From: Paenibacillus dendritiformis
Lineage (GTDB): Bacteria; Bacillota; Bacilli; Paenibacillales; Paenibacillaceae
Length of the DNA stretch: 64,000 nt
Reading direction: 5' to 3'
NCBI RefSeq assembly: GCF_945605565.1
Contig: NZ_OX216966.1
Coordinates: 3,092,001 to 3,156,000, forward strand
Part shown: positions 8,686 to 16,949 of the stretch, piece by piece
How the letters are laid out: each line of letters opens with the position of its first letter
Numbering within the stretch: position 1 is the first letter of the stretch
Notes under the pieces: generated by a model
The model's database searches: none
Told to the model about the DNA's origin: nothing
The model's input: only the letters and a program-made list of their open reading frames with translations
Translations under genes and position numbers: made by a program

Positions 8686-9657
8686 GTGAATGTCATTCCA
8701 TTGCAGGCCGAGTGGCTGGTTCCGATGCTTGACTTATGGAACCGGGAGTTGGGCGAGCATTTTCCGATGCGGGAAGAGCTGCTTCGGCACAATACGTTGC
8801 AAGATGTCAATGTCTATGCACCGGGTTCATGGCTGGCTCATGGACCGGATGGAACGCTGCTCGGCTTCGTCATAGCGAAGACGTGGCAGGAAGAAGAACG
8901 CGGCATGAAGCTGGGGGAAGGCGGGGGCTGGATTCAGGCGCTGGTCGTTCGTTCCGAGGCGAGGGGCCGCGGGCTGGGAAGCCGGCTGCTTGCGCTGGCG
9001 GAAGAAGCGTTGCAATCGGCCGGCGTGGACAAAGTCTTTATGGGACGGGATCCGTGGCATTATTTCCCCGGAGTTCCGACAGCGCTCGCATCGGCCCGCC
9101 CATGGCTGGAGCGGAGAGGCTACCGCTTTTTATATGAAGTGCATGATCTGTATGCAAGCGTCAAGAATGAACCCGCCGTCCGTCCGGCCTATTCTGGGGG
9201 CGCGCAGGCGAGACTGCTGCAATGTAGCGATCGGGAAGAAATGCTGCGTTTTTTCCGCAGATGCTTCCCTGGACGCTGGTATTATGAGGCGCAGTGCTAT
9301 TGGGAACGCGGAGGGCAAGGCCGGGAATTCCTCGGCCTGTTCACAGAGAGCGGAGAGATGATCGGCTTCTGCCGCGTCAACGATGAAGCTTCCCCGTATA
9401 TCGCCCAGAATACGTACTGGGCTCCGCTCGTCCCGGAGCCGCTCGGCGGGATCGGTCCGCTCGGCGTGGACAGCCGTTATCGCGGCAAAGGCTACGGGCT
9501 GGCCTTGGTAGAGGAAGGCATCGCGGAATTGCAGGCGCGCGGGATGAAGCATCTCGTCATCGACTGGACAGAGCTCGTCGAGTTTTACGCCAAGCTTGGC
9601 TTTCAGCCGTGGAAGAGCTACGATCTGATGGCGAAGTCGTGGAGCGAGGATTCGTAG
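8686..9657 (+). CDS. Double-GNAT acetyltransferase
   Basis: A protein of 323 residues with two GNAT N-acetyltransferase folds in tandem. The first acetyl-CoA-binding motif is VRSEARGRGLGSRLLALAEE (about residues 88-107). The second, in the C-terminal half, is VDSRYRGKGYGLALVEEGI. Tandem GNAT proteins include mycothiol synthase-like enzymes and antibiotic or peptide acetyltransferases; the substrate here is unknown. A GTG start is preferred because AGGAGG lies seven bases before it, whereas the ATG six bases upstream almost touches that site. It lies 34 bp after glcF and may share its transcript. Confidence 0.75.
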   Translation: MNVIPLQAEWLVPMLDLWNRELGEHFPMREELLRHNTLQDVNVYAPGSWLAHGPDGTLLGFVIAKTWQEEERGMKLGEGGGWIQALVVRSEARGRGLGSRLLALAEEALQSAGVDKVFMGRDPWHYFPGVPTALASARPWLERRGYRFLYEVHDLYASVKNEPAVRPAYSGGAQARLLQCSDREEMLRFFRRCFPGRWYYEAQCYWERGGQGREFLGLFTESGEMIGFCRVNDEASPYIAQNTYWAPLVPEPLGGIGPLGVDSRYRGKGYGLALVEEGIAELQARGMKHLVIDWTELVEFYAKLGFQPWKSYDLMAKSWSEDS

Positions 9658-9745
9658 GGCCGTGCGCTCTTGCCGGAACAGGGAGAAGCAGTGGCCAACA
9701 TAGGAGCGCCCCGGGCGATGCATTGCAGATGCCTGGGCGTATGGT

Positions 9746-9774
9746 GGACGGGCGGGCCCGGGGGCGGCCCGTCC
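9746..9774 (+). terminator. GC-rich hairpin after the GNAT gene
   Basis: GGACGGGC (9746-9753) pairs perfectly with GCCCGTCC (9767-9774). There is no U tract, so termination is only possible, not clear. The 260-bp gap to the next gene shows no other feature. Confidence 0.3.
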
Positions 9775-9917
9775 ATTTGCCGCTGCTGCGCCATGCCGGT
9801 CAGATACCGATGGCGTTCGGCCGTGCCGCAAGGTAAGATAGAGACATCAGGATACGATATCAGGCATGGACAAGCATCCGAGAACGTGTCCGAGCGGAAT
9901 GAAAGGGGGAACCACCC

Positions 9918-10787
9918 ATGTTTGCTTCGCCGACGAAAGGCGGCCTGATCATGCTGTCCGATATGCTGGGCAAGCTGCCTCCGTCCGAGAAGAAAATCGC
10001 GTCGTATATTTTGGCGCATCCCGAAGAAGCGATCTCGCTGACCGCTTCCGAGCTGGGAGAGAAATGCCATGCCAGCAGCGCTGCCGTCATCCGCTTATGC
10101 AAATCGCTGAAGTTAAAGGGCTTTCAGGAATTGAAGCTGCGCATTGTCGGAGATTTGAATAAGTCGGAGAGCGAAGGGTACCGCGACATCAAGCCGAATG
10201 AGCAGGTTGACACGGTATTGGCGACCGTGACGAACAACAGCATTCAGGCGCTGCGGGAGACATCGGAGATTGTGAACCTTCACGATATGGCTGCGGTGGC
10301 CGAGCTGTTGATCCGGGCACGGAACATCCATTTTTTCGGCGTGGGGGCATCGTCGATAATCGGCATGGATGCGCAGCAGAAATTTCTCCGGATTAACAAG
10401 CCGGCCACCGCGTTTACGGATCTGCATGTGGCTGCAATGAATATTGCGAACATGACGGAGGAGGATGTCGTATTTGGCATTTCCTATTCCGGAGAGACCT
10501 TGGAAGTGGTCGACCTGCTGAAGCTGGCCAATGCGAAGGGCTGCCAGACGGTCAGCCTGACCCACTACGGAGATTCGCCGGTCGCCGCGGAAGCGGGCAT
10601 CAACCTGTACATCTCGGCGACGAAGGAAGCGACGTTCCGGAGCGCCGCGACGTCTTCCCGGCTTGCCCAGTTACACATCATCGATGTGCTGTTCATGTGC
10701 GTCGCCTCTCATCAATATGACGAGACCGTGCAATACTTGGATCAGACGCGGGAAGCGATTCGCTTCATCAAGGACCGGCACGGTTAA
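9918..10787 (+). CDS. MurR/RpiR family transcriptional regulator (HTH + SIS)
   Basis: A 289-residue regulator. The N-terminal RpiR-type helix-turn-helix (about 10-85) contains LPPSEKKIASYILAHPEEA and the recognition part SSAAVIRLCKSLKLKGFQEL. A SIS sugar-phosphate-binding domain follows (about 125-265), with FFGVGASSIIGMDAQQKF and the phosphate-loop segment GISYSGETLEVVDL. Family members sense phosphosugars and control sugar or amino-sugar genes. No sugar operon adjoins it, so its target is not indicated. AAGGGGG precedes the ATG. It ends at a GC-rich hairpin. Confidence 0.85.
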   Translation: MFASPTKGGLIMLSDMLGKLPPSEKKIASYILAHPEEAISLTASELGEKCHASSAAVIRLCKSLKLKGFQELKLRIVGDLNKSESEGYRDIKPNEQVDTVLATVTNNSIQALRETSEIVNLHDMAAVAELLIRARNIHFFGVGASSIIGMDAQQKFLRINKPATAFTDLHVAAMNIANMTEEDVVFGISYSGETLEVVDLLKLANAKGCQTVSLTHYGDSPVAAEAGINLYISATKEATFRSAATSSRLAQLHIIDVLFMCVASHQYDETVQYLDQTREAIRFIKDRHG

Positions 10788-10817
10788 GAGTTGGACAACC
10801 TGATACTCCGGGCAACG

Positions 10818-10850
10818 GCCCCTCCCGTGACTTCATGCCGCAGGAGGGGC
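10818..10850 (+). terminator. Hairpin after the RpiR gene
   Basis: GCCCCTCC (10818-10825) pairs with GGAGGGGC (10843-10850). A strict U tract is lacking (TTCGCGCTCC follows), so it is a probable but not strong terminator. Confidence 0.4.
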
Positions 10851-10953
10851 TTCGCGCTCCGAGGCTTCCGCACCGCCGCCGCCCGCCTGCATATAATGTA
10901 ATCCGCCCAGATGATGTTGGCGGCAGGCAGAACACGGCAAGGAGGGAACCCGA

Positions 10954-11601
10954 ATGATGGATCGGCCGTCGTTGATGAAGCGAAGAGACGAAAGGGCGAG
11001 CGCTTATACGCACGGCATCGGAATGGTATGCAGTCTCGGCGCGTTGGCTCTGCTGGTGGAGGCGGGGATAAGCCATGGGACGGTATGGCATATCGTCAGC
11101 GCGGGCGTGTATGGGCTGACGCTCGTGATGATGTTCGCGATATCGACGATCATGCACAGCACCCCCGAAGGGGAGCGCAAGGCATGGCTGACGATGGCGG
11201 ATCATATGTCCATTTATGTATTCATTGGCGGGAACTACACGCCGTTTCTGCTTGTGTACATGCGGAATGAATTCGGCTGGAAGCTGCTCGGGGCCATCTG
11301 GGGGACGGCGATTGCCGGCATTATAGTGAAGCGATACTATACGGGGCGGTACATGTGGATCTCGACGATCGGTTATCTCGCGATGGGCTGGCTCATTGTC
11401 GCGGCCTGGCCGGAGTTGTCCGCCGTGCTGTCACCGGCGGGTCTTGTCCTGCTCGTATGCGGAGGCATCAGCTACTCGGCGGGCATCGTATTCTTCGTAT
11501 GGGAAAAGCTTGCGTATCACCATGCGATCTGGCATCTGTTCGTGCTGGCGGGGGCGGGACTGCATTTCGTATGCATTTACCGCTATGTCCTGCTCGGCTG
11601 A
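10954..11601 (+). CDS. Hemolysin III / TrhA family membrane protein
   Basis: A 215-residue, seven-segment membrane protein of the PAQR-related hemolysin III (YqfA/TrhA) family. Conserved residues are visible: the ERASAYTHGIG start, the first SxxxH site in STIMHSTPEG, DHMSIYVFIGGNYTP, and the terminal HHAIWHLFVLAGAGLHF with two metal-ligand-type histidines. In relatives the protein affects membrane fluidity or acts as a putative metal-dependent hydrolase; a pore-forming role is doubtful. GGAGGG lies upstream of the ATG. It is followed by a convergent MerR gene. Confidence 0.85.
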   Translation: MMDRPSLMKRRDERASAYTHGIGMVCSLGALALLVEAGISHGTVWHIVSAGVYGLTLVMMFAISTIMHSTPEGERKAWLTMADHMSIYVFIGGNYTPFLLVYMRNEFGWKLLGAIWGTAIAGIIVKRYYTGRYMWISTIGYLAMGWLIVAAWPELSAVLSPAGLVLLVCGGISYSAGIVFFVWEKLAYHHAIWHLFVLAGAGLHFVCIYRYVLLG

Positions 11602-11690
11602 CAGCACGCAGTTTTTAGGAAGGAGGGACGCCATGCCACGCAGGAATGCGGCCGGCATGACGCCTCTCTTCATGGCGAATAATATTACAA

Positions 11691-12452
11691 TTACAGATGG
11701 CGCTCGGCGTAAATGCGCATGGCGTCGCGCAGCGTCTCCGCCAGAGCGGGATGGAATCGGTCGTACAGCTTGCGGAAATCGGCGTGGTCCACGTACAATT
11801 CGCCCAGGCCGGCATAGACCTCTCGCGTTGGGGTGTAGAAGCGGCTCACCCATTGGAAGTGCTCGGCGATAACCTCCTGAATCGGGTCGCTTTCCGGTGG
11901 GAAGCCCTCCCGAATGAGAGACGCTATTCGATCGTGAATGCGCTCGGACTCCTGCTGCACTTCCTGCCAGTCGCTGCGCGACCAGGCGTTGGAGCGCGCT
12001 TCGCTCTCCCGGATATGGCGTTCAGCGCCCGCTCCGTATCTTTCCTTCAATTCCTCTACATACTTCTCCTGCTTGCTTCGGTCAAATCCGTCGAACCATT
12101 GCTCTGCGTTCATGACTTGTTCTCCTTTCGTGTCGTCCATCGTGCGATCCAGCGTGGCCACCAGTCGCTGAAGCCGCTCGATTCGTTCGGTCAGCAGCTG
12201 GCGGTGCTGCTGGAGTGCTGCCCTCTGATCGAAGGTATCCGACTGCATCAGCCCCTGAATGTCCGTCAAGGGGAGATCCAGCTCCCGAAAAAACAAAATA
12301 TGCTGCAGCTGCCGCAGCTGATCGTCTTCGTAATAGCGGTAGCCATTCTCTCCGACATAGGCCGGCTTCAGCAATCCGATCTGATCGTAATACCGCAATG
12401 TCCGGATAGTGACGCCGGATAGCTTCGATACATCGTTTACGGTGTAGGCCAT
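11691..12452 (-). CDS. MerR family regulator with TipAS effector domain
   Basis: A 253-residue protein. The N-terminal MerR winged helix (YTVNDVSKLSGVTIRTLRYYDQIGLL, about 3-70) and a coiled dimerisation helix (about 75-115) precede a TipAS antibiotic-recognition domain (about 135-253) ending in FHPALAETLRDAMRIYAERH. It belongs with TipA, Mta and SkgA, which bind thiopeptides or other hydrophobic compounds and activate multidrug genes and themselves. AAGGGGG precedes the chosen ATG; a second in-frame ATG lies 51 bases upstream without a clear site. Its own promoter has the MerR hallmark 19-bp spacer with a palindrome in it, so autoregulation is very likely. Confidence 0.88.
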   Translation of the reverse strand: MAYTVNDVSKLSGVTIRTLRYYDQIGLLKPAYVGENGYRYYEDDQLRQLQHILFFRELDLPLTDIQGLMQSDTFDQRAALQQHRQLLTERIERLQRLVATLDRTMDDTKGEQVMNAEQWFDGFDRSKQEKYVEELKERYGAGAERHIRESEARSNAWSRSDWQEVQQESERIHDRIASLIREGFPPESDPIQEVIAEHFQWVSRFYTPTREVYAGLGELYVDHADFRKLYDRFHPALAETLRDAMRIYAERHL

Positions 12453-12542
12453 CGATTCATCGCCCCCTTCATGCCTCTGCTTCGAGTTCAAGTGTTCAAG
12501 CAACCTTCTTGGTGCTGAAAACCCGCCTTTTTGAACACGCCC

Positions 12543-12573
12543 ATTATAAAGGGTGACGTAACGTTACGGTCAA
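12543..12573 (-). promoter_or_regulatory. MerR-type promoter with 19-bp spacer and operator
   Basis: On the minus strand TTGACC (12573-12568) and TATAAT (12548-12543) are separated by exactly 19 bp. The spacer holds the perfect palindrome CGTAACGTTACG (12557-12568). MerR-family activators untwist such over-long spacers, so this is the likely site for the TipA-type regulator encoded just downstream. Confidence 0.7.
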
Positions 12574-12613
12574 TATGCAAAAAAAGAAATGTGCGAATGT
12601 TAAGGTTGATCCC

Positions 12614-12642
12614 TTGACATGGTGGTCGGTTTCGGATATGAT
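12614..12642 (+). promoter_or_regulatory. Sigma-A promoter of ylxM-ffh
   Basis: A perfect TTGACA (12614-12619), 17-bp spacer and TATGAT (12637-12642) lie 55 bp before the ylxM start. It is back to back with the merR promoter. Confidence 0.75.
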
Positions 12643-12696
12643 TAGGAACGTTGATGGGCTGTAAAGGTTTTTTCCTTGACGAAAGGAGTGGCCCGG

Positions 12697-13056
12697 ATGA
12701 ACGAGGAACATGTTCTGGAGAAGACGAACCGCGTCAATATGCTGTTCGATTTCTATGAACCTCTCTTGACGGAGAAGCAGCAGACGTTCCTGAAATGTTA
12801 TTTTCAAGATGATTTTTCATTAGGCGAGATCGCCGCTGAATTCGGCATTAGCCGCCAGGCGGTGTATGAACATATTAAGCGGGCGGAACAGACGCTCGGC
12901 TCCTATGAGAGCAAGCTCGGATTGGTAGCGAAGTACGAACGCCGGAAGCAGCTGCTGGATGCGCTGCGCGACGAATTGAATGAGATAATGGGTATGCCCG
13001 ACCCGCAGCGTGCGGAACTGCAGAAGATTATCCGTGAACTGCAGGCGTTGGATTAA
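12697..13056 (+). CDS. ylxM: YlxM family putative SRP-associated HTH protein
   Basis: A 119-residue protein of the UPF0122/YlxM family with a sigma-70 region-4-like helix-turn-helix: LTEKQQTFLKCYFQDDFSLG then EIAAEFGISRQAVYEHIKRAE (about 25-65). The C-terminal half is a charged helix. YlxM binds SRP components in streptococci and is encoded before ffh across Firmicutes. The start has AAAGGAG seven to eight bases upstream. It lies 19 bp before ffh and shares its promoter. Confidence 0.9.
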   Translation: MNEEHVLEKTNRVNMLFDFYEPLLTEKQQTFLKCYFQDDFSLGEIAAEFGISRQAVYEHIKRAEQTLGSYESKLGLVAKYERRKQLLDALRDELNEIMGMPDPQRAELQKIIRELQALD

Positions 13057-13075
13057 GGGAACGGGGTGAATAGGA

Positions 13076-14449
13076 ATGGCATTTGAAGGACTAACGAGCC
13101 GGCTGCAGAATGTATTCGGCAAGCTGCGCGGCAAGGGAAAAGTAACCGAAGACGACGTCAACGAAGCGATGCGCGAGGTGCGCCTCGCGCTGCTGGAGGC
13201 CGATGTCAACTTCAAGGTCGTCAAGGAATTCATCAATAAGGTGAAGGAGAAGGCCGTCGGCCAGGAAGTGATGAAGAGCTTCACGCCGGGCATGGTCATC
13301 GTTGACATCGTCAACAAGGAACTGACCGAGCTGATGGGCGGAACGGCGGCCAAGCTGGCCAAGGCGAACAAGCCGCCGACGGTCATCATGATGGCCGGCT
13401 TGCAAGGCGCCGGGAAGACGACGACGTCCGGGAAGCTGGCGAAGCTGCTGCAGAAGCAGAACCATAAGCCGCTGCTGGTCGCGGCCGACATTTATCGGCC
13501 AGCCGCCATCAAGCAGCTGGAGGTGCTGGGCGCGCAGATTAATGTGCCGGTCTTCTCCCTGGGGGATCAGGTCAGCCCGGTAGAGATTGCGCGCCAGGCG
13601 ATGGAGCATGCGCGCGCCAACCACCTCGACTATGTGATCGTCGATACGGCGGGCCGCTTGCATATCGATGAAGCGCTGATGGAGGAACTTAAGCAGATTC
13701 ACGAGACGGTGAATCCGGACGAAGTTCTGCTCGTCGTCGATGCGATGACCGGTCAGGATGCGGTCAATGTCGCGGAGAGCTTTAACCAGCAGCTGGCGCT
13801 TACCGGCGTCGTGCTGACGAAGCTGGATGGCGATACGCGCGGCGGCGCGGCGCTGTCGGTCAAGGCCGTGACAGGCTGTCCAATCAAGTTCGCCGCTCTT
13901 GGCGAGAAGATCGATGCGCTTGAGCCGTTCCATCCGGAGCGGATGGCGTCCCGGATTCTCGGTATGGGGGACATGCTGTCACTCATCGAGAAGGCGCAGG
14001 CGAACATCGATGCGGACAAGGCGAAGGAAATGGAGATGAAAATGCGCAATGCCGCATTTACGTTCGACGATTTCCTGGAGCAGATGCAGCAGGTGAAGCA
14101 GCTCGGGCCAATCGATCAGATTTTGGACATGATTCCGGGCATGAACAAGATGAAGCAGACGGCCAATCTGAAGGTGGATGAACGCCAGATGGGCCGGATC
14201 GAGGCGATTGTGCGCTCGATGACGAATGAGGAGCGGCAAGATCCCGATCTTATCAATCATAGCCGCCGCAAGCGGATCGCTGCTGGCAGCGGAACCTCGC
14301 TGGCCGACGTCAACCGGCTGATTAAGCAGTTCGACGAGATGCGCCGGATGATGAAGCAGTTCACCGAGATGATGGGGCCGAAGGGTCCGAAGATGATGAA
14401 GAATTTGAAGAGCAAGGCCGGCAAAGGAATGAGATTTCCTTTCCGCTGA
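13076..14449 (+). CDS. ffh: Signal recognition particle protein Ffh
   Basis: A 457-residue SRP54-type GTPase that binds signal sequences emerging from the ribosome and the 4.5S/6S RNA. The N domain (about 1-90) starts AFEGLTSRLQNVFGKLRGKG. The G domain (about 100-300) shows GLQGAGKTT, DTAGRLHIDEALM and TKLDGDTRGGAALS. The methionine-rich M domain (about 310-450) has DMIPGMNKMKQ and the RNA-binding RKRIAAGSGT motif. It follows ylxM directly and precedes rpsP, the usual Firmicute order. Confidence 0.98.
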   Translation: MAFEGLTSRLQNVFGKLRGKGKVTEDDVNEAMREVRLALLEADVNFKVVKEFINKVKEKAVGQEVMKSFTPGMVIVDIVNKELTELMGGTAAKLAKANKPPTVIMMAGLQGAGKTTTSGKLAKLLQKQNHKPLLVAADIYRPAAIKQLEVLGAQINVPVFSLGDQVSPVEIARQAMEHARANHLDYVIVDTAGRLHIDEALMEELKQIHETVNPDEVLLVVDAMTGQDAVNVAESFNQQLALTGVVLTKLDGDTRGGAALSVKAVTGCPIKFAALGEKIDALEPFHPERMASRILGMGDMLSLIEKAQANIDADKAKEMEMKMRNAAFTFDDFLEQMQQVKQLGPIDQILDMIPGMNKMKQTANLKVDERQMGRIEAIVRSMTNEERQDPDLINHSRRKRIAAGSGTSLADVNRLIKQFDEMRRMMKQFTEMMGPKGPKMMKNLKSKAGKGMRFPFR

Positions 14450-14503
14450 TGCATAGGGCCGGTTCCCCATAACGAACCGAATTCCGTTAAGGAGGTGAAA
14501 GTC

Positions 14504-14776
14504 GTGGCAGTACGTATCCGTCTGAAACGTATCGGTGCTCATAAAGCTCCGTTCTATCGTGTCGTTGTATCTGACTCCCGCTCTCCGCGTGATGGTCGAT
14601 TCATCGAGGAAATCGGTTACTACAATCCGGTAGCTCAACCGGCAGTCGTTAACATCGACGAAGAAAAAGCGTTGAAATGGCTGCAAACAGGGGCACAAGC
14701 TTCTGACACCGTTCGCAACTTGCTTAGCCAAGCTGGCGTCATGAAGAAGTTCCATGAGCAAAAATACCAGAAGTAA
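14504..14776 (+). CDS. rpsP: 30S ribosomal protein S16
   Basis: A 90-residue S16 with the canonical start [21 protein letters not shown] and the motif [16 protein letters not shown]. The GTG start is chosen because AAGGAGG lies ten bases upstream and the resulting N-terminus matches S16; an in-frame GTG nine bases earlier overlaps the binding site itself. S16 binds 16S rRNA early in 30S assembly. It precedes khpA by 23 bp. Confidence 0.97.
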   Translation: MAVRIRLKRIGAHKAPFYRVVVSDSRSPRDGRFIEEIGYYNPVAQPAVVNIDEEKALKWLQTGAQASDTVRNLLSQAGVMKKFHEQKYQK

Positions 14777-14799
14777 TCTAACCGTTCGGAGGGTCGCGA

Positions 14800-15030
14800 A
14801 TGGAAGAGTTAGTGTATGTTATCGCACGCGCTTTGGTCGATCATCCGGAGGAGGTCCGTGTGAAGGCCGTGGAGAAAGACCATATCATCGTGTATGAGCT
14901 TCACGTCCATCCTGACGATGTCGGGAAGGTTATTGGGAAGCAAGGTCGCATTGCCAAGGCGCTTCGCACGGTCGTCACATCGGCAGCCGTTACGATTCCA
15001 AAACGGGTTGCCGTAGACATTATTTCTTAA
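14800..15030 (+). CDS. khpA: KH-domain RNA-binding protein KhpA (YlqC)
   Basis: A 76-residue single KH domain. The GxxG loop is seen as VIGKQGRIAKALRTVV, flanked by the VDHPEEVRVKAVEKD strand and the AVDIIS end. KhpA partners KhpB/EloR in binding RNA and influencing cell elongation in other Firmicutes. A strong terminator closes the ylxM-ffh-rpsP-khpA unit right after it. The ylqD gene found next in B. subtilis is absent. Confidence 0.95.
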   Translation: MEELVYVIARALVDHPEEVRVKAVEKDHIIVYELHVHPDDVGKVIGKQGRIAKALRTVVTSAAVTIPKRVAVDIIS

Positions 15031-15042
15031 TCATGACGAAAC

Positions 15043-15070
15043 GGGTTAGGATGAGATCCTAACCCTTTTT
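15043..15070 (+). terminator. Terminator after khpA
   Basis: GGGTTAGGAT (15043-15052) pairs perfectly with ATCCTAACCC (15056-15065) around a GAG loop, followed by five T. Confidence 0.9.
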
Positions 15071-15098
15071 CGTATAGATGAAGCAATTGTGATACACT

Positions 15099-15104
15099 TA
15101 TAAT
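15099..15104 (+). promoter_or_regulatory. Possible -10 box for rimM-trmD
   Basis: A perfect TATAAT lies 55 bp upstream of rimM and after the khpA terminator, where a new promoter is needed. No good -35 hexamer stands 16-18 bp upstream. Confidence 0.35.
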
Positions 15105-15158
15105 GCTTGTTGCACTACCTTTAGGGAAGACCCGTAATAGCAGGAGGATCGAGACGTT

Positions 15159-15677
15159 ATGTCTGAACAATTGTATACCGTCGGCAAGCTGGTCAATACC
15201 CACGGCATTCGCGGCGATGTCAAAATAGTGGCGAGCACTGACTTCCCGGAAGAGCGCTTCGCTTCGGGCAGCGAGCTGATTCTGCAGCACCCGGAGACAA
15301 AGGAGTCGCTCTTAGTCACCGTGGAACGCGCGCGGCCGCAGAAAAATGTCTACATTGTAAAATTCAAAAATTTCGACAACATCAATGACGTGGAACGCTA
15401 TAAGGGCTGGATTCTCTATGTTACTGCCGAACAGCAGAAGGAACTGCCGGAGGATGAATACTACTATCATGAGATTATCGGCTGCCGCGTCGTAACTGAT
15501 GAAGAGGAAGAACTGGGCGTCATTAGCGAAATTCTGGCGCCGGGCGCGAATGATGTCTGGGTCGTCAAGCCTGCGAAGGGCAAGCCGATTCTGCTTCCAG
15601 CCATTCCGGATGTCATCCTCGACGTTGATATTCCCGGCAAGCTGGTGAAGGTCCATCTGATGGAGGGGCTTCTGTAA
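15159..15677 (+). CDS. rimM: 16S rRNA processing protein RimM
   Basis: A 172-residue ribosome maturation factor. The N-terminal RimM domain starts [22 protein letters not shown]; the PRC-barrel C-terminal domain begins near [13 protein letters not shown] and ends in [15 protein letters not shown]. It binds S19 and the 30S head during assembly. GGAGGA lies upstream of the ATG. The stop overlaps trmD by one base (TAATG). Confidence 0.96.
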   Translation: MSEQLYTVGKLVNTHGIRGDVKIVASTDFPEERFASGSELILQHPETKESLLVTVERARPQKNVYIVKFKNFDNINDVERYKGWILYVTAEQQKELPEDEYYYHEIIGCRVVTDEEEELGVISEILAPGANDVWVVKPAKGKPILLPAIPDVILDVDIPGKLVKVHLMEGLL

Positions 15678-16549
15678 TGCGCATCGATGTATTGACGATC
15701 TTCCCGGAGATGTGTGAGGGCGTGTTCCGCTCCAGCATATTGGGGAAGGCGCAGGAAAAAGGGCTCGTCACCTTGAATGCGGTCAATTTCCGGGACTATT
15801 CCGGGAACAAGCATCAGACCGTGGACGATTATCCATACGGAGGCGGCGGGGGCATGGTGCTCAAGCCGGAGCCGATCTTCGCGGCCGTCGAAGCCGTGAT
15901 TGCGCAGGCAGAGGCGGAGCGGACGCGGCTTCCGCAGGAAGGGCAAGCCCCAGCGGCGGACGATTCGGATGTCCCGAATGTTCCCCATGGTTCGGACGGG
16001 CTGAATGGCCCGAACCGTCTGGAACGGAAGCGGCCGCGGGTCATCTTGATGTGCCCGCAGGGCGAGCCGTTCACCCAGGCCAAGGCGGAGGAGCTGGCGC
16101 AGGAATCGCATCTCATCTTGGTCTGCGGCCATTATGAAGGCTACGATGAGCGAATCCGCGAGCACCTCGTTACCGATGAGCTGTCGATCGGCGATTATGT
16201 GCTGACCGGCGGCGAGCTGCCGGCGATGGTCGTGACCGACTCGGTCGTGCGCCTCCTGCCGGGCGTGTTGGGCAATGAATCTTCGGCGGTGACCGATTCA
16301 TTCAGCACCGGCCTGCTGGAATATCCGCACTATACGCGGCCGGCCGATTTCCGCGGCTGGACGGTGCCGGATGTGCTGTTGAGCGGCCACCATGCGAAGG
16401 TGAAGCAGTGGCGCAAAGAGCAGTCCCTGCGGCGCACCGTGGAACGGCGTCCGGATCTGCTCGAGTCCATCGAGCTCAATGAGGCGGATCGTAAGCTGCT
16501 GGAGCGTATCATCACGGAGCGCCAAGCGGATGAAGCGAATAAGGAATAG
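15677..16549 (+). CDS. trmD: tRNA (guanine-N1)-methyltransferase TrmD with an extra loop
   Basis: A 290-residue SPOUT enzyme that makes m1G37 in tRNA. The N-terminal [18 protein letters not shown] loop, the knot signature [27 protein letters not shown] and [21 protein letters not shown] are intact. Compared with the B. subtilis enzyme as I recall it (about 243 residues), there is an insertion of roughly 38 residues at positions 81-118, between the QAEA helix and PRVIL. It is polar and rich in Pro, Asp and Asn, so it looks disordered. Start ATG overlaps the rimM stop. It is followed by a strong terminator. Confidence 0.96.
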   Translation: MRIDVLTIFPEMCEGVFRSSILGKAQEKGLVTLNAVNFRDYSGNKHQTVDDYPYGGGGGMVLKPEPIFAAVEAVIAQAEAERTRLPQEGQAPAADDSDVPNVPHGSDGLNGPNRLERKRPRVILMCPQGEPFTQAKAEELAQESHLILVCGHYEGYDERIREHLVTDELSIGDYVLTGGELPAMVVTDSVVRLLPGVLGNESSAVTDSFSTGLLEYPHYTRPADFRGWTVPDVLLSGHHAKVKQWRKEQSLRRTVERRPDLLESIELNEADRKLLERIITERQADEANKE

Positions 16550-16555
16550 CGCAGA

Positions 16556-16585
16556 AGAGCACTTCCCCGGGATGTGCTCTTTTTG
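16556..16585 (+). terminator. Terminator after trmD
   Basis: AGAGCAC (16556-16562) pairs with GTGCTCT (16574-16580), followed by four more T. It ends the rimM-trmD unit. Confidence 0.85.
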
Positions 16586-16621
16586 CAATAATATTCGATT
16601 CACAGAAGTGAGAGCATGCAG

Positions 16622-16666
16622 GAAAAGCCCGTGAACCAAGGCAGGTATGCCATAGTTCATGGGCTT
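16622..16666 (-). terminator. Terminator of the 27-residue peptide gene
   Basis: On the minus strand AAGCCCATGAAC (16666-16655) pairs with GTTCACGGGCTT (16636-16625), with one G-T pair and an 18-nt loop. A TTTT run is included at the end of the stem. It begins 32 bp after the peptide stop codon. Confidence 0.75.
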
Positions 16667-16697
16667 AGGTGTGGGAGTAACTTGCGGCTCGTCCGCG

Positions 16698-16781
16698 TCA
16701 AGCTGCGAACATCTTCAGCAGATCAATCAACGGAGGAATAATGGCGCCAATGAATTCCAATACTGCGATGAATATTGTCAT
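16698..16781 (-). CDS. 27-residue hydrophobic peptide
   Basis: The minus strand encodes MTIFIAVLEF-IGAIIPPLID-LLKMFAA followed by TGA. An AGGGAG site stands ten bases before the ATG and a strong terminator follows, so a complete small transcription unit is present. The peptide is almost wholly hydrophobic, with E9, D20 and K23 as the only charges and a central PP kink, giving two short helices. It resembles in kind, not in sequence, type I toxin peptides, phenol-soluble-modulin-like peptides and leaderless bacteriocins. No immunity or transport gene adjoins it. I do not recognise the family. Confidence 0.6.
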   Translation of the reverse strand: MTIFIAVLEFIGAIIPPLIDLLKMFAA

Positions 16782-16949
16782 ATCAATCACTCCCTGATAT
16801 GATTTCCAAGAAACTGTAACGTCCCTTGTACTAACTATATCGGCAAACTGTCTCTATTTTTGAACAATTGTTACGGAAAAAATGAAAAAAATTGCGTTGT
16901 GGAGATACTCGACTGGAGAAGAGCATCCGGATATTTCGATGGATAGAGG
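16782..16949. other. Upstream region of the 27-residue peptide gene
   Basis: An AT-rich stretch carrying a perfect AACAATTGTT palindrome (16863-16872) and a TATAGT on the minus strand near 16840, the expected area for the peptide promoter. A -35 partner at standard spacing was not found. The same stretch would also hold the missing 5' end of the DUF5412 gene. Confidence 0.3.
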
